Shown: positions 8,569-18,689 of the stretch, one piece after another | Position numbering within the stretch: the first letter of the stretch is position 1 | Layout: the number at the start of each line of letters is the position of its first letter | DNA from: Vibrio maritimus | Lineage (GTDB): Bacteria > Pseudomonadota > Gammaproteobacteria > Enterobacterales > Vibrionaceae | DNA length: 64,000 nt | NCBI GenBank assembly: GCA_000755425.1 | Contig: BBMT01000004.1 | Location: 124,001-188,000, forward strand | Reading direction: 5' to 3' | Translations under genes and position numbers: made by a program | The notes under the pieces: generated by a model | Databases searched by the model: none | Told to the model about the DNA's origin: nothing | The model's input: the letters and a program-made list of their open reading frames with translations, nothing else

Positions 8569-8587
8569 TATCTGACTCTACCTAGTG

Positions 8588-9993
8588 TTATAAGCTGTTT
8601 AATATCGGCAGTATCTTACCTAGCTTATGGTAAGTTTCTTGATACTCATCGTCACAGTCACTGTCGCAACGATGCCGCCACCTGCCCAAGCAAAAATTTC
8701 ACCTTGAGTCGCAATTAATGTACGAATAGTAATACTGGTGTCCATTACGCCATGGGCACTGATATAGCCAATGCTACCGCAGTAGACACTACGTCGGTGC
8801 GGCTCAAGCTCTTCAATGATCTCCATAGCTCGAACTTTTGGCGCGCCAGTGATTGAGCCTCCAGGGAAGCATGCTCGCAATAAGTCAGTGGCTTGATATT
8901 GACCATCGAGTTCTCCCGTAACCGTGCTCACAAGGTGATGAACAGCAGGGAAGCTTTCAATATCAAACAATTTCGGCACCTTTACAGAACCTGGCTTGGC
9001 CACGCGGCCAATATCGTTTCTCAGCAAATCGACGATCATCAAATTTTCGGCTTGATCTTTTGGCGCATTAGCCAGATCGAGGGCGCTATCTTTGTCTTCG
9101 GTCGGATCCACAAAACGCGGACGGGTACCTTTAATTGGTTTGGTTTCAATGATGCGATTATGAAGCTGCAAGAAACGCTCGGGAGAGATGCTTATAATTG
9201 CACTGTCTTCCAAACGGATAAAAGCACTGAACGGCGCTTGATTGTGTTCATCTAAAACTTCAAATGCGTGCCATTCACTACCGGAATATTGAGCGCAGTG
9301 TCGCTGGGCGAGGTTTATCTGATAGCTATCACCGGCAGAAAGGTACTCTTTGACCGAGCGAAAACGTTGCTGATAATCCGTTTGGCTCATGTTGGATTGC
9401 CATGGTGTAGTGAGCTTAAACGGAGAGAGCGCGCTAGCCTGCTGATTTTGCAACCAACTAAGCTTGTTATTTGGCTCAATACCGATCATCACTGCTTTTT
9501 TCTGCTGGTGGTCGACCATCAGTGCCCAGTCGTAAATGCCTATCGCCATATCTGGGGCAGCAATATCATGGCTTGCCGTCTCGGGAATACGTTCCACTCG
9601 CCTGCCTAGATCGTAAGCAAAATATCCTAGCGCACCGCCTAAAAAAGGCCAGTCGGTTTCTATGTCTATATGCCCAATTTTTTCAGCGATAAGGTTGTTG
9701 ATAAGCGTGAATGGATCATCGCTACTCGTTTTCTCCGCGCCATCACAGTGAATCTTTGATAGCTCGCCAAAGGTTTGCACTGTCGCAACCGGTTCTGCGA
9801 CCAAGATATCAAAACGATTGTTTTCATGTTCTAGAGTCGAGGACTTTAGCAGCATAGACCAAGGAAGCTGCTCGATAGTGGCAAAGTATTGTTTGGCTAA
9901 ATCTGGCTGATAAGGCAGGTCAACGAATTGAATAGATTGGCTTTCTTTTTTGTTCATTTGCTTAAACTGTGACAGAAACGTTGTCGCACTCAT
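8588..9993 (-). CDS. pabB: aminodeoxychorismate synthase component I (frameshift near the end)
   Basis: Converts chorismate and ammonia to 4-amino-4-deoxychorismate for folate synthesis. Visible family motifs are PIKGTRPR (with the catalytic Lys), NLMIVDLLRNDIGRVA and PGGSITGAPKVRAMEIIEELE. The uninterrupted frame runs out at 8620 with a nonsense tail. One added base near 8665 gives GGIVADSDCDDEYQETYHKLG and a stop at 8588-8590, the usual end. The start at 9993 or the Met at 9957 are both possible; neither has a clear ribosome site. In E. coli nudL follows directly; here the H-NOX block does. Confidence 0.92.
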
Positions 9994-10198
9994 GGCGCAT
10001 AGTGGAAAGCAAGAGTATCATATTTTCACAACAAAAAGTCGGACATTTAGCCTGATAACACTATGGTTAAAGTGAGTAATATTCAGCGCTCTACTCGAAG
10101 TAGTTACTCGCTTGTCGCTGTTTTTGGATAGACCAATGGGGTTTGATTGGCCAAACAGTTCGGCCTCCTGGAAGCTAAAATTATAAATGAGGTATTCA

Positions 10199-11719
10199 AT
10201 GGCGGTTATTCGTAAAGAAGATGTGATCAGCTCTGTTGCTGATGCATTGCAATACATCTCGTATTACCATCCCCTCGATTTTGTTCAAGCCCTAGACAAA
10301 GCTTATCAAAAGGAAGAGAGCCAAGCGGCGAAAGACGCGATTGCTCAAATCTTAATTAACTCTCGCATGTCAGCAGAAGGTCACAGACCTATTTGTCAAG
10401 ATACAGGTATCGTGACTTGTTTCGTGAACATTGGTATGAATGTTCAATGGGACAGCGACCTTACCGTACAAGAGATGATTGATGAAGGCGTTCGTCAAGG
10501 TTATACCAACCCAGACAACCCACTTCGTGCATCGGTTCTTAAAGACCCGGCGGGTAAGCGCATCAACACCAAAGACAATACGCCAGCCGTTGTGCACATC
10601 AACATGGTGCCAGGCGATAAGGTCGAAATCCAAATTGCAGCGAAAGGCGGCGGCTCCGAAAACAAAACCAAGATGGTCATGCTTAATCCATCAGATGACA
10701 TTGCTGAATGGGTAGAGAAAACATTGCCAACGATGGGCGCGGGTTGGTGTCCACCGGGAATGCTTGGCATAGGTATTGGCGGCACTGCAGAGAAAGCCGC
10801 CGTACTGGCGAAAGAATCGCTAATGGAGCATATCGACATTCAAGAGCTTATCGACCGTGGTCCACAAAATGCGGAAGAGGAGCTTCGTCTCGACATCTTC
10901 AACCGAGTGAACAAACTCGGTATTGGTGCACAAGGTCTTGGCGGTCTGACGACGGTTGTTGATGTGAAAATCAAGACGGCGCCAACACACGCGGCGTCAA
11001 AACCTGTGTGTATGATTCCAAACTGTGCAGCAACGCGCCACGTCCACTTTACGCTTGATGGCTCAGGTCCTGCTGAACTGACGCCACCTAAACTTGAAGA
11101 ATGGCCGGAGATCACGTGGGAAGCAGGCGCGAACACACGTCGTGTGAACCTTGATGAAATCACAAAAGAAGACGTTCAAGAGTGGAAAACTGGTGAAACA
11201 GTACTGCTTACCGGTAAAATTCTGACAGGTCGTGATGCAGCGCATAAGCGCATTCAGGGCATGTTAGAGAGCGGTGAAGGTTTGCCTGAGGGCGTGGATT
11301 TTCAAGGCAAGTTTATTTACTACGTAGGTCCAGTTGATGCGGTCGGCGATGAGGCGGTAGGTCCCGCGGGTCCAACAACATCGACGCGTATGGATAAATT
11401 TACTGACATGATGCTGTCTGAAACCGGCCTCACTGGCATGATTGGTAAAGCTGAGCGCGGCCCTGCGGCGATTGAATCTATCAAAGAGCACAAAGCAGTT
11501 TACCTAATGGCAGTCGGTGGCGCGGCTTATCTAGTTGCGAAAGCGATTAAGAAAGCGAAAGTGGTAGCGTTTGAAGATTTGGGTATGGAAGCGATTTACG
11601 AGTTTGAAGTCGAAGACATGCCAGTCACTGTTGCGGTGGATTCAAGTGGTGCTAATGCTCACCAAATTGGTCCAGATACGTGGAAAGTGAAAATCGCGGA
11701 AGCGGAAAACGCATCCTAG
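10199..11719 (+). CDS. fumA: class I fumarate hydratase (iron-sulfur)
   Basis: Interconverts fumarate and malate in the TCA cycle. At 506 residues it is a full-length class I fumarase with an N-terminal catalytic part and a C-terminal beta part. Cysteines in CQDTGIV, PVCMIPNCAATRH and TMGAGWCPPG are placed to ligate the 4Fe-4S cluster. The ATG at 10199 is chosen because GAGGT lies just upstream; an in-frame ATG at 10187 also exists. It is followed by a strong terminator and looks monocistronic. pabB lies divergently upstream. Confidence 0.96.
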   Translation: MAVIRKEDVISSVADALQYISYYHPLDFVQALDKAYQKEESQAAKDAIAQILINSRMSAEGHRPICQDTGIVTCFVNIGMNVQWDSDLTVQEMIDEGVRQGYTNPDNPLRASVLKDPAGKRINTKDNTPAVVHINMVPGDKVEIQIAAKGGGSENKTKMVMLNPSDDIAEWVEKTLPTMGAGWCPPGMLGIGIGGTAEKAAVLAKESLMEHIDIQELIDRGPQNAEEELRLDIFNRVNKLGIGAQGLGGLTTVVDVKIKTAPTHAASKPVCMIPNCAATRHVHFTLDGSGPAELTPPKLEEWPEITWEAGANTRRVNLDEITKEDVQEWKTGETVLLTGKILTGRDAAHKRIQGMLESGEGLPEGVDFQGKFIYYVGPVDAVGDEAVGPAGPTTSTRMDKFTDMMLSETGLTGMIGKAERGPAAIESIKEHKAVYLMAVGGAAYLVAKAIKKAKVVAFEDLGMEAIYEFEVEDMPVTVAVDSSGANAHQIGPDTWKVKIAEAENAS

Positions 11720-11728
11720 TTTGAGTTC

Positions 11729-11766
11729 AAAAAAGTGAGTGTGTGAAGACATACTCACTTTTTTTA
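11729..11766 (+). terminator. Rho-independent terminator of fumA
   Basis: Arms AGTGAGT and ACTCACT flank a short loop, and seven T follow. It lies ten bases after the fumA stop. Confidence 0.85.
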
Positions 11767-11780
11767 TCTATAATTCAGAC

Positions 11781-11826
11781 ATATACCCAAGTAGCTTTTT
11801 AGCATATTGAGGCAATTAGGGTATAT
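11781..11826. repeat. inverted repeat ATATACCC / GGGTATAT
   Basis: Perfect 8-base arms lie 30 bases apart, just upstream of the small membrane protein gene. The core ATATACCCAAG occurs again at 29160-29170 in another intergenic region. It may belong to a small interspersed element or form a leader hairpin. Function is unknown. Confidence 0.35.
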
Positions 11827-11859
11827 ACTCAAAGAAAAAGAACCAAGGAGAGTGCAAAC

Positions 11860-12045
11860 ATGCCTCGATTTATACAAATATTACAAATCGCAGTACTACT
11901 AGTAGTGGGTTTCTTTGTTGGCTATGACTTGATTTTACACGGGATCAGCATCTTCAATGAAAAATACGTCACTATGGCGTGTGTGCTGACCGTACTGCTT
12001 GAGATTGCACTGTTTGTTATCTACAAACTTATTGAGGATGATTAG
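11860..12045 (+). CDS. small two-helix membrane protein
   Basis: A 61-residue protein with two hydrophobic helices (about 6-27 and 36-55) separated by a short polar turn with a lysine, ending KLIEDD. The ribosome site AAGGAGAG is strong and well spaced, and a terminator follows the gene, so it is very likely expressed on its own. I recognise no named family. It lies between fumA and ycjX. Confidence 0.65.
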   Translation: MPRFIQILQIAVLLVVGFFVGYDLILHGISIFNEKYVTMACVLTVLLEIALFVIYKLIEDD

Positions 12046-12083
12046 TGCCAACCGGCCTACTTAAAAACCTCTAGAAACGCTCT

Positions 12084-12111
12084 AAACCCCTGAACAATAT
12101 CAGGGTTTTTG
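12084..12111 (+). terminator. Rho-independent terminator
   Basis: AAACCCCTGA pairs with TCAGGGTTT (one bulged C) around a five-base loop and runs into T. It ends the small membrane protein transcript. Confidence 0.75.
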
Positions 12112-12175
12112 TTCATACTTGGTTAATCTCGTATAGTGCAAACTGTTCATCGTCATTTGTATTGGAGTAAGTTGA

Positions 12176-13549
12176 ATGAACCGCATTGGTCAAGAAGTCT
12201 CAGATTTGTTGCATCGAAGCCTAGATTCTCATGTTCGAATTGCTGTCACCGGCTTGTCTAGAGCGGGTAAAACAGCCTTTATCACTTCATTAGTGAACCA
12301 GCTACTTCATACTTCCACTCACGACAATTTACCGCTGCTTGAGTGTGCGAGAGATGGGCGACTCATTGGAGCAAAGCGCGTTCCTCAGTCGAATTTAATG
12401 GTACCGCGTTTTGCCTACGATGATGCTATGGCACAGCTTCACGCCGAACCACCTGAATGGCCGCAGCCAACACGAGATGTGAGTGAAATTCGTTTGGCGC
12501 TGAAATATAAGCCAGCGAAAGGAGCTAAGCGTTTATTAAGTAAAACATCCACTCTGTTTATTGATGTTATTGACTATCCAGGGGAGTGGCTACTGGATTT
12601 ACCTTTGCTCGATCTCTCCTTCGAAGAATGGAGCGAGCTGCAGTTTTCTAACTTATCTGGCATTCGTAGTGAGTGCGCGCAAACTTGGCTTGCCGCACTG
12701 GATGCGTTTGACGGTAAAACAGAAGCCAACGAAAAAGTGATTGCCGAGATTTCTCAGGCTTTCACCGACTATCTCTTTGCTTGTAAAGAACGTGGCCTTC
12801 ATTGGGTTCAACCAGGCCGTTTTGTGTTGCCAGGAGAGCTTGCAGGAGCGCCCGTGCTCCAGTTTTTTCCATGCAAGCCATTAATGGACAAAGCAGACAA
12901 AAACAGTGGCTACGCGATGCTGAAACGCCGCTACGAAGAGTATCAAACCAAAGTGGTTAAGCAGTTCTATAAAGAGCACTTTGCTACCTTCGATCGTCAA
13001 ATTGTGTTGGTGGATTGTCTACAACCACTGATGACAGGAGATGAAGCATTTAATGATATGAAGCAAGCACTTCAGCAGATCATGAAGAGCTTCCGTTATG
13101 GGCAATCAAATCTGTTAAGGCGCTTGTTTGCTTCGCGCATCGATAAAATATTGTTTGCAGCGACTAAAGCAGACCATGTAACACCGAATCAACACGGTAA
13201 TTTGGTGAGCTTGTTACAACAGATGGTTCATCCGGCATGGCAAGAAACGGCGTTTGAAAATATTGAGATGAGCTGCATGAGTGTGGCATCGATTCAAGCA
13301 ACGGAAGCTGGTTTTGTCGGAAATGGTAGCGACAGCTCGCCAGCATTGCGCGGCACGACATTGGATAATCAGACATTAACGCTCTATCCGGGTGACGTAC
13401 CAGCAAGACTGCCTAAGGCCGACTTTTGGCAGCAAAGCGGGTTTGAATTTACCTCGTTTAGGCCTCTCGTAAGTGCGCAAGACGCACCTTGTGGTCACAT
13501 TCGCCTCGATAAAGCGATGCAGTATTTAATTGGAGACAAACTTCGATGA
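12176..13549 (+). CDS. ycjX: YcjX family GTPase-like protein (DUF463)
   Basis: A 457-residue protein of the YcjX family, which in enterobacteria belongs to the phage-shock regulon together with YcjF. The P-loop is GLSRAGKT near residues 27-34. A DYPGEW motif in the position of a G3 region lies near residue 135, and TKADH resembles the guanine-specificity NKxD motif. It is full length for the family. The stop overlaps the ycjF start by four bases (ATGA), indicating translational coupling. No psp genes are visible nearby. Confidence 0.93.
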   Translation: MNRIGQEVSDLLHRSLDSHVRIAVTGLSRAGKTAFITSLVNQLLHTSTHDNLPLLECARDGRLIGAKRVPQSNLMVPRFAYDDAMAQLHAEPPEWPQPTRDVSEIRLALKYKPAKGAKRLLSKTSTLFIDVIDYPGEWLLDLPLLDLSFEEWSELQFSNLSGIRSECAQTWLAALDAFDGKTEANEKVIAEISQAFTDYLFACKERGLHWVQPGRFVLPGELAGAPVLQFFPCKPLMDKADKNSGYAMLKRRYEEYQTKVVKQFYKEHFATFDRQIVLVDCLQPLMTGDEAFNDMKQALQQIMKSFRYGQSNLLRRLFASRIDKILFAATKADHVTPNQHGNLVSLLQQMVHPAWQETAFENIEMSCMSVASIQATEAGFVGNGSDSSPALRGTTLDNQTLTLYPGDVPARLPKADFWQQSGFEFTSFRPLVSAQDAPCGHIRLDKAMQYLIGDKLR

Positions 13550-14564
13550 GTGATATGAAAAACAGAAAAGTCTTTGATGAAGATTTGTCTAATGCAAAGC
13601 CAACATTAGACATGAACAGCCAGAAGCTGTTTGAGCCTGAACAAACCTTTGTTCCTGTTGAGCAGGCTGCTGTTGACGACGAAGGTGATGCCGAGCTGGA
13701 GAAAACCATCCGTGGTAATAGCAAGAAAGGCTGGATAGCGACGACATTTCTGACTGCGTTTGCCGGTCTAGTTGGCTGGCAAGCTATTGATAACGTGGTT
13801 ACTGCGGCAACGACGGGCGACTATCTATCGCTTGGCTGGTCTGCTCTGGTGACTGGTGTTGCTGTAATGGGTATCGGTGCCTTTGGTAAAGAGCTCTTTA
13901 AACTGCGTAAATTGAAGAATCACTTTTCGGTGCAAGAAGAGGCGCAAGCGTTGTTGGACAATGACGCGGTAGGCAAAGGTGAAAAATTCTGTCAAAAGCT
14001 CGCGCAAGAAGCTGCAATACCGGCGGAGCACCCAGCGTTTGATCGTTGGCAAAATAGTGTGCACAGCGCTCATAGCGATGCGGAAGTGCTCGATATGTAT
14101 CAGTCTATGGTGCTGACAGAGCAGGACAAGAAAGCGATGGCATCGGTATCAAAGCTATCTGGTGAAGCAGCGATATTGGTGGCACTAAGCCACTTGCCAT
14201 TGCTGACATGCTCTTAATCGCGTGGCGTAACTTCCGCATGATTGACAACATCTCCGAGATTTATGGTGTTGAGCTTGGCTACTGGTCTCGATTGAAACTA
14301 TTTAAGTTAGTGCTGGTCAATATCGCGATTGCTGGTGCCAGTGAGCTCGCCATTGAATCAAGTGCTGACATATTGTCGATGAACTTGGCAGAAAAACTGT
14401 CTGCACGTGCAGGGCAAGGTTTAGGTGTGGGTTTAGTTACGGCTCGTTTAGGCTTGAAGACCATCAACTTAATGCGACCTATCCCGTTTAAGCAGGAACA
14501 GACACCGCGACTAGGCTCAATTAGAAAGTCCGTGGTTGAAAGCCTTAAAAACAAACTGAGCTAA
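13546..14564 (+). CDS. ycjF: YcjF inner-membrane protein (TIGR01620), frameshifted
   Basis: Partner of YcjX. An acidic cytoplasmic N-terminus (about 1-65) is followed by two membrane helices (KKGWIATTFLTAFAGLVGW and a second near 95-115). A C-terminal domain with YGVELGYWSRLKLFK and further hydrophobic segments completes it. The frame is cut near 14190. One added C turns LSHLPLLTCS-stop into VALSPLAIADMLLIAWRNF, joining both halves into about 339 residues, the expected family length. Translationally coupled to ycjX. Confidence 0.9.
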
Positions 14565-14693
14565 ATTGATACTCAAATCACATTCCAAGAAACTTGATGA
14601 TATTTATGAGGAAACTTTGATCCTACGCTAGTCCAAACTGGCATAGTGGCGTGATACTGCTCACAGTAATCTATTCTCAGGACGAGCAGTATC

Positions 14694-16112
14694 ATGCAAA
14701 AATATCTGAAGTATATCATTCCGATATCGATCCCATTGATCGTACTACTTCTACCATTATCCGCATTCCCTTTCGAAGGATTGACCATTGTTCAGCAGCG
14801 CGTCATTGCTATTTTCTTATTGGCCGCGCTTTGCTGGGTTTTTGAGCCGATTCCTATCTACGCCACCTCTGTGGTGATTATTGTTCTCGAGCTTTTGCTG
14901 GTTTCCAATAAAGGCGTTTACTTGTTTAGATCGGGAGAAGGGCAGCCACATTTTGGTGAACTTCTCAATTACAACGAGATCATGGCCACCTTTGCGAGCC
15001 CCATCATCATGCTCTTTTTAGGGGGCTTCTTCCTCGCTATGGCGGCAACTAAGTATCGCCTCGACGTCAACTTAGCTCGCGTCTTGCTTAAACCTTTTGG
15101 CAGTGACCCGAAGTTTGTCATGTTGGGCTTGATGCTAATCACCGGTATCTTCTCAATGTTCATGTCGAACACGGCGACGACCGCGATGATGCTCTCGATT
15201 CTTACACCGGTTATTGCAGTATTTGGCCCTAAAGACCCTGGCCGAATTGCGTTTGCATTGTGCATTCCCGTTGCTGCCAACATTGGTGGTATTGGTACAC
15301 CTATTGGTACGCCACCAAACGCAATAGCGCTAAAATATTTGGTGGGTGATAACTACATCAGCTTCGGTGAGTGGATGGCATTTGGTGTGCCGTTTGTCGT
15401 TGTCATGATGGCGCTGGCTTGGATGTTGATTAATTTCTTGTACAGTGCTGACCAAAAGAAAATTGAGCTGTCGATTAAAGGCAAGTTCCTTAAAACCCCG
15501 AAAGCCATCATGGTATACATTACGTTTGCTTTGACCATTATTCTTTGGCTAATGGGTTCAACACATGGAATGAACTCATACACAGTTGCGCTTATCCCTG
15601 TCGCTATCTTCTCGCTTACAGGCATTATCAATAAAGAAGATCTGAAAAAAATCTCCTGGGATGTACTGTGGTTAGTATCAGGTGGTATCGCTCTGGGTTT
15701 AGCTCTTGATAAAACTGGGCTTGCTCGCCTCGTTGTTCACAGTATTCCGTTTGATGAATTCTCTCCTTACGTTGTGTTATTTGGCGCTGCATTCCTATGT
15801 CTAGTGATGGCGAACTTTATGTCCCATACCGCGACGGCAAACTTGTTGATGCCTATCATGGCGGCATTAGGTACCTCAATGACGTCTCTTACGCCTTTGG
15901 GAGGAGAGCTAACACTCATTCTCGTAGTTACTTTTGCGGCTTCACTGGGTATGTCTCTACCAATCAGTACGCCGCCAAACGCCCTTGCTCATGCAACAGG
16001 TCATGTTCAGAGCAGTCAGATGGCTCGTGTTGGCGTGATCTTAGGTGTGGTTGGCGTATTGCTGAGCTTTGTCTTAGTGTGGCTACTGCACGCGGTTGGA
16101 CATATAGGGTAG
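14694..16112 (+). CDS. SLC13/DASS family sodium:dicarboxylate-type transporter
   Basis: A 472-residue membrane protein of the divalent anion:sodium symporter family. Two inverted-repeat signatures are visible: MSNTATTAMM with IGTPPNAIA in the first half, and MSHTATANLLMP with STPPNALAHA in the second. The substrate is probably a di- or tricarboxylate; this is inferred from the family. The second signature has His where Asn is common. A sensor kinase starts seven bases after its stop and a response regulator follows, so the transporter is probably co-expressed with its own sensory pair. Confidence 0.88.
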   Translation: MQKYLKYIIPISIPLIVLLLPLSAFPFEGLTIVQQRVIAIFLLAALCWVFEPIPIYATSVVIIVLELLLVSNKGVYLFRSGEGQPHFGELLNYNEIMATFASPIIMLFLGGFFLAMAATKYRLDVNLARVLLKPFGSDPKFVMLGLMLITGIFSMFMSNTATTAMMLSILTPVIAVFGPKDPGRIAFALCIPVAANIGGIGTPIGTPPNAIALKYLVGDNYISFGEWMAFGVPFVVVMMALAWMLINFLYSADQKKIELSIKGKFLKTPKAIMVYITFALTIILWLMGSTHGMNSYTVALIPVAIFSLTGIINKEDLKKISWDVLWLVSGGIALGLALDKTGLARLVVHSIPFDEFSPYVVLFGAAFLCLVMANFMSHTATANLLMPIMAALGTSMTSLTPLGGELTLILVVTFAASLGMSLPISTPPNALAHATGHVQSSQMARVGVILGVVGVLLSFVLVWLLHAVGHIG

Positions 16113-16118
16113 GTGCCA

Positions 16119-17442
16119 ATGGAATTATTGGTACGCCACTATTTTTCAGAACCAACTCGTCAGGTGACGTTCGATGCCGAAGAGGTGGTGTTGCGCCAAG
16201 AGGCGCACAACGACCGACTTTATTACGTCCTTGAAGGAGAGCTTGAGGGCTACTTTGAAAGTGACCAAGATGGCAAACTCACCAAACTTTTTAATGCCTC
16301 GAATGGGGCATTTATTGGTGTGCATAGTTTCTTTTCTGGCACCTGGGTTGCTTCGTCGACGGTGATTGCGAAAACAAAAGTGACGCTGGCTTGGATCGAT
16401 AAACATACTGAGCCAGTCGATCCAATGCAATACGGTCCATTGAGCGCGCAGTTTATGCCGGTGATGGTCAATGAATTATCGAGACGTCAAAGGCGCGCTA
16501 AACAAGAAGCACTAGCTAAAGAGAAAGCACTTCAACGCCTGCATACTGCTGAGCAGATGACCACTTTGGGTCAACTAGCGGCCGGGATTGCACATGAGCT
16601 GAACAATGCTATTGGTGTGGTGAACAGTAAAACCGAGCGAATGCAGCAAGATTTGTTGCAACTTCTCGAAGAGTTGCACCCAGAAGTCAGTGGCTATTTC
16701 GATGTCGGTTTGATGCACGGTCAAACAGTATCCTCCAGTGAGGTACGCCGAATTGCCAAGCGCTTCCAAAGTGATTATCGCTTAGAAAGAGACACGGCTA
16801 AGCAACTGGCGAGAGCGCTGGGCAATAATCCAATCCCTGAGTCGTGGTTGCATGACCCTCAGAAAGCGCTCAAATATTGGGGGATGGGACGGGATCTGCA
16901 CGACCTAAAAATTGCCGCGAGACATACCGTTGGCATTGTCAAATCAGTGAAGCAATTAGGTCGTACTGATGGTGAGCCCGATGAGCTTCTAGATATTAAC
17001 GACACTATCAACAAAGCATTGGCACTTTTACAAAGTGATTTGAGAAGGGTGTCCGTTCGTGTTCAGCCGCTGTTTTGCCGCTAATTAAAGGGGCATCTAC
17101 TGAGTATGTGCAGATTTGGAGCAATATATTAAAAAACGCTTGTGATGCACTTTCCCAAACAGATGCGCCCAATATCGATATTCAAACTAAGTTTGTGAAC
17201 CAACGTATTTTGGTGACCATTGCGAACAATGGGCCTGAAATTGACGAGTCCACACGCCGAAAAATCTTTCAGCCTAACTTCACGACCAAAAAAGGCGGAC
17301 TGTCTTTTGGCTGGGGTTAGGGCTATCAATTGTGAAAAGAATCGTCAGCGAGATAGGTGGCACGATTGCCGTTAAAAGCGATGAAACACGCACTATTTTT
17401 CGCGTCAAGTTACCTGTAGGAGAAGCATATGGAGAAGCTTAA
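16119..17442 (+). CDS. cyclic-nucleotide-domain sensor histidine kinase (two frameshifts)
   Basis: The N-terminal 120 residues look like a cyclic-nucleotide-binding fold (LRQEAHNDRLYYVLEGELEG). A coiled coil and a HisKA domain with AAGIAHELNNAIGVV come next. An unusual helical stretch of about 110 residues precedes the ATPase (ILKNACDALSQ, then SFG.GLGLSIVKRIV). The ATPase is split by missing bases near 17069 (restoring VQPAVLPLIKG) and near 17312 (restoring the GLGLS box). ATG 16119 is favoured over GTG 16113 because AGGT precedes it. It has no membrane segment. The stop overlaps the response regulator start. A cyclic nucleotide ligand is not proven by any residue I can point to. Confidence 0.82.
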
Positions 17443-17886
17443 CGTCATTTGTGTAGATGACCAGAGAGAAGTACTCAGCGCCGTTATTCAAGATCTTGAG
17501 CCGCTATCAAGTTGGCTGAACATTGAAGACTGTGAGTCGGGTGAAGAAGTATTGGATCTTATTGAAGACCTTGATGCGGAAGGTGAGAGTATCGCGGTGA
17601 TTGTTTCTGACCATGTCATGCCTGGCATGACAGGAGTGGAGCTGTTAACTGAATTATCACGTGATAGCCGATTCAAAGACACAAAAAAGGTGCTGCTCAC
17701 TGGCCAAGCCACGCACTCTGATACCATTACGGCGATTAACACTGCGGGTGTAAGCCACTATTTTGAGAAGCTTGGAAGGCTGAAGAGCTTGTGAGTTGTG
17801 TTCGTTCGTTGGTCACCGCTTATATTTTTGATCGCGGTTTTGATTATCAGCCGTATCATGAACATCTGGATCAAACATCGTTCTAG
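17429..17886 (+). CDS. receiver-only response regulator (frameshifted)
   Basis: A receiver domain with DDQ near residues 10-12, phosphoacceptor Asp in VSDHVMPGMTG, Thr/Gly in LLTGQA and the conserved Lys in EKPW. The frame ends early near 17771. One added C gives HYFEKPWKAEELVSCVRSL and a stop at 17884-17886, for about 151 residues. There is no DNA-binding or enzymatic output domain, so it acts by protein contact or passes phosphate on. It overlaps the kinase gene by 14 bases, so they form a pair. Confidence 0.85.
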
Positions 17887-17948
17887 AGAGGCTCCGCTAG
17901 ACTTGTTTTAGGCAACGGCTGCTCAGTATGACGCTCAAGGAGGGAAGA

Positions 17949-18299
17949 ATGAAGGTTATGCTTCGATATATTGTACTTAGTTTGTTTTTTGTTTTTGGGA
18001 CTGCTCATGCCAGTGATCGAGCAAAGGAAGGCTGGCAATTGATTGAGCAAGGCGCAATGGTCATAGACGTTCGTACGCCAGAAGAGTTTAATGCTGGGCA
18101 TTTAGACCAAGCCGTCAACTATCCACTTTCTGAGCTGGACAAGCACATCGCTGCACTAGATAAGTCTCAACCTATAGTGCTTTACTGCCGCAGTGGTAAC
18201 CGCTCTGGCCAAGCATTGGCTTATATGAAGTCTAAAGGCTTCACTGCACTTCACAATGCCGGTGGGCTAAATGAAATGAACATAGAATCACCACAATAA
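17949..18299 (+). CDS. exported single-domain rhodanese (PspE-like)
   Basis: A 116-residue rhodanese with an N-terminal signal peptide (hydrophobic MLRYIVLSLFFVFGTAHA, cleavage after AHA). VIDVRTPEEFNAGHL precedes the active-site loop CRSGNRSG, in which the Cys carries the persulfide. It is therefore a periplasmic sulfurtransferase. AGGAGG five bases before the ATG at 17949 fixes the start; the open frame extends further upstream. A terminator follows. PspE in E. coli belongs to the phage-shock operon, and ycjX-ycjF lie nearby here, but the transporter genes intervene. Confidence 0.9.
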   Translation: MKVMLRYIVLSLFFVFGTAHASDRAKEGWQLIEQGAMVIDVRTPEEFNAGHLDQAVNYPLSELDKHIAALDKSQPIVLYCRSGNRSGQALAYMKSKGFTALHNAGGLNEMNIESPQ

Positions 18300-18318
18300 A
18301 CTATTGCTTGGAACTCCT

Positions 18319-18352
18319 CGCCCGAAATGTGGTCAATCATTTTGGGCGTTTT
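18319..18352 (+). terminator. Rho-independent terminator after the rhodanese gene
   Basis: CGCCCGAAATG pairs with CATTTTGGGCG (one G-T pair in the stem) and is followed by TTTT. Confidence 0.75.
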
Positions 18353-18689
18353 ACATTTTCCCCCACACTTTGCCTTTTATTCCCACCTCTAGGATGGCAC
18401 TCGTGTTATCGCTTCCTTTTCCGAAGCTCTCCATCGTGACAGTTCGTTACAAATACTCATAAATTACGTTTAAATCGCAATGTTTCGCTGCAAATAGTCG
18501 AACTTTCACATCTTAAGAAACCCTTTATTTAACTCTTGTATTAAATCTTACAGTTCCTATCTAGAGCGTTATAACAAATCAAGGATAGAATTAGATTCGA
18601 TTTTTATAGTGCATATGTGGTATTAGGTTCGGAATTTCCGATGTTTTTGTCAGGGAACGCAAAAGGGAGAAAGTCAGCCAACTCACGAT
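18353..18689. other. leader region of the mrp operon
   Basis: About 340 bases without a gene, AT-rich, upstream of mrpA. It must contain the mrp promoter. I see no riboswitch-like or repeat structure that I can name. If mrpA starts at 18786 the region is nearly 100 bases longer. Confidence 0.5.

Noticed and set aside
8893..9692. Open frames on the plus strand within pabB
   Set aside because: They lie entirely opposite pabB, have no ribosome site and no family match. They are shadows of the real gene.
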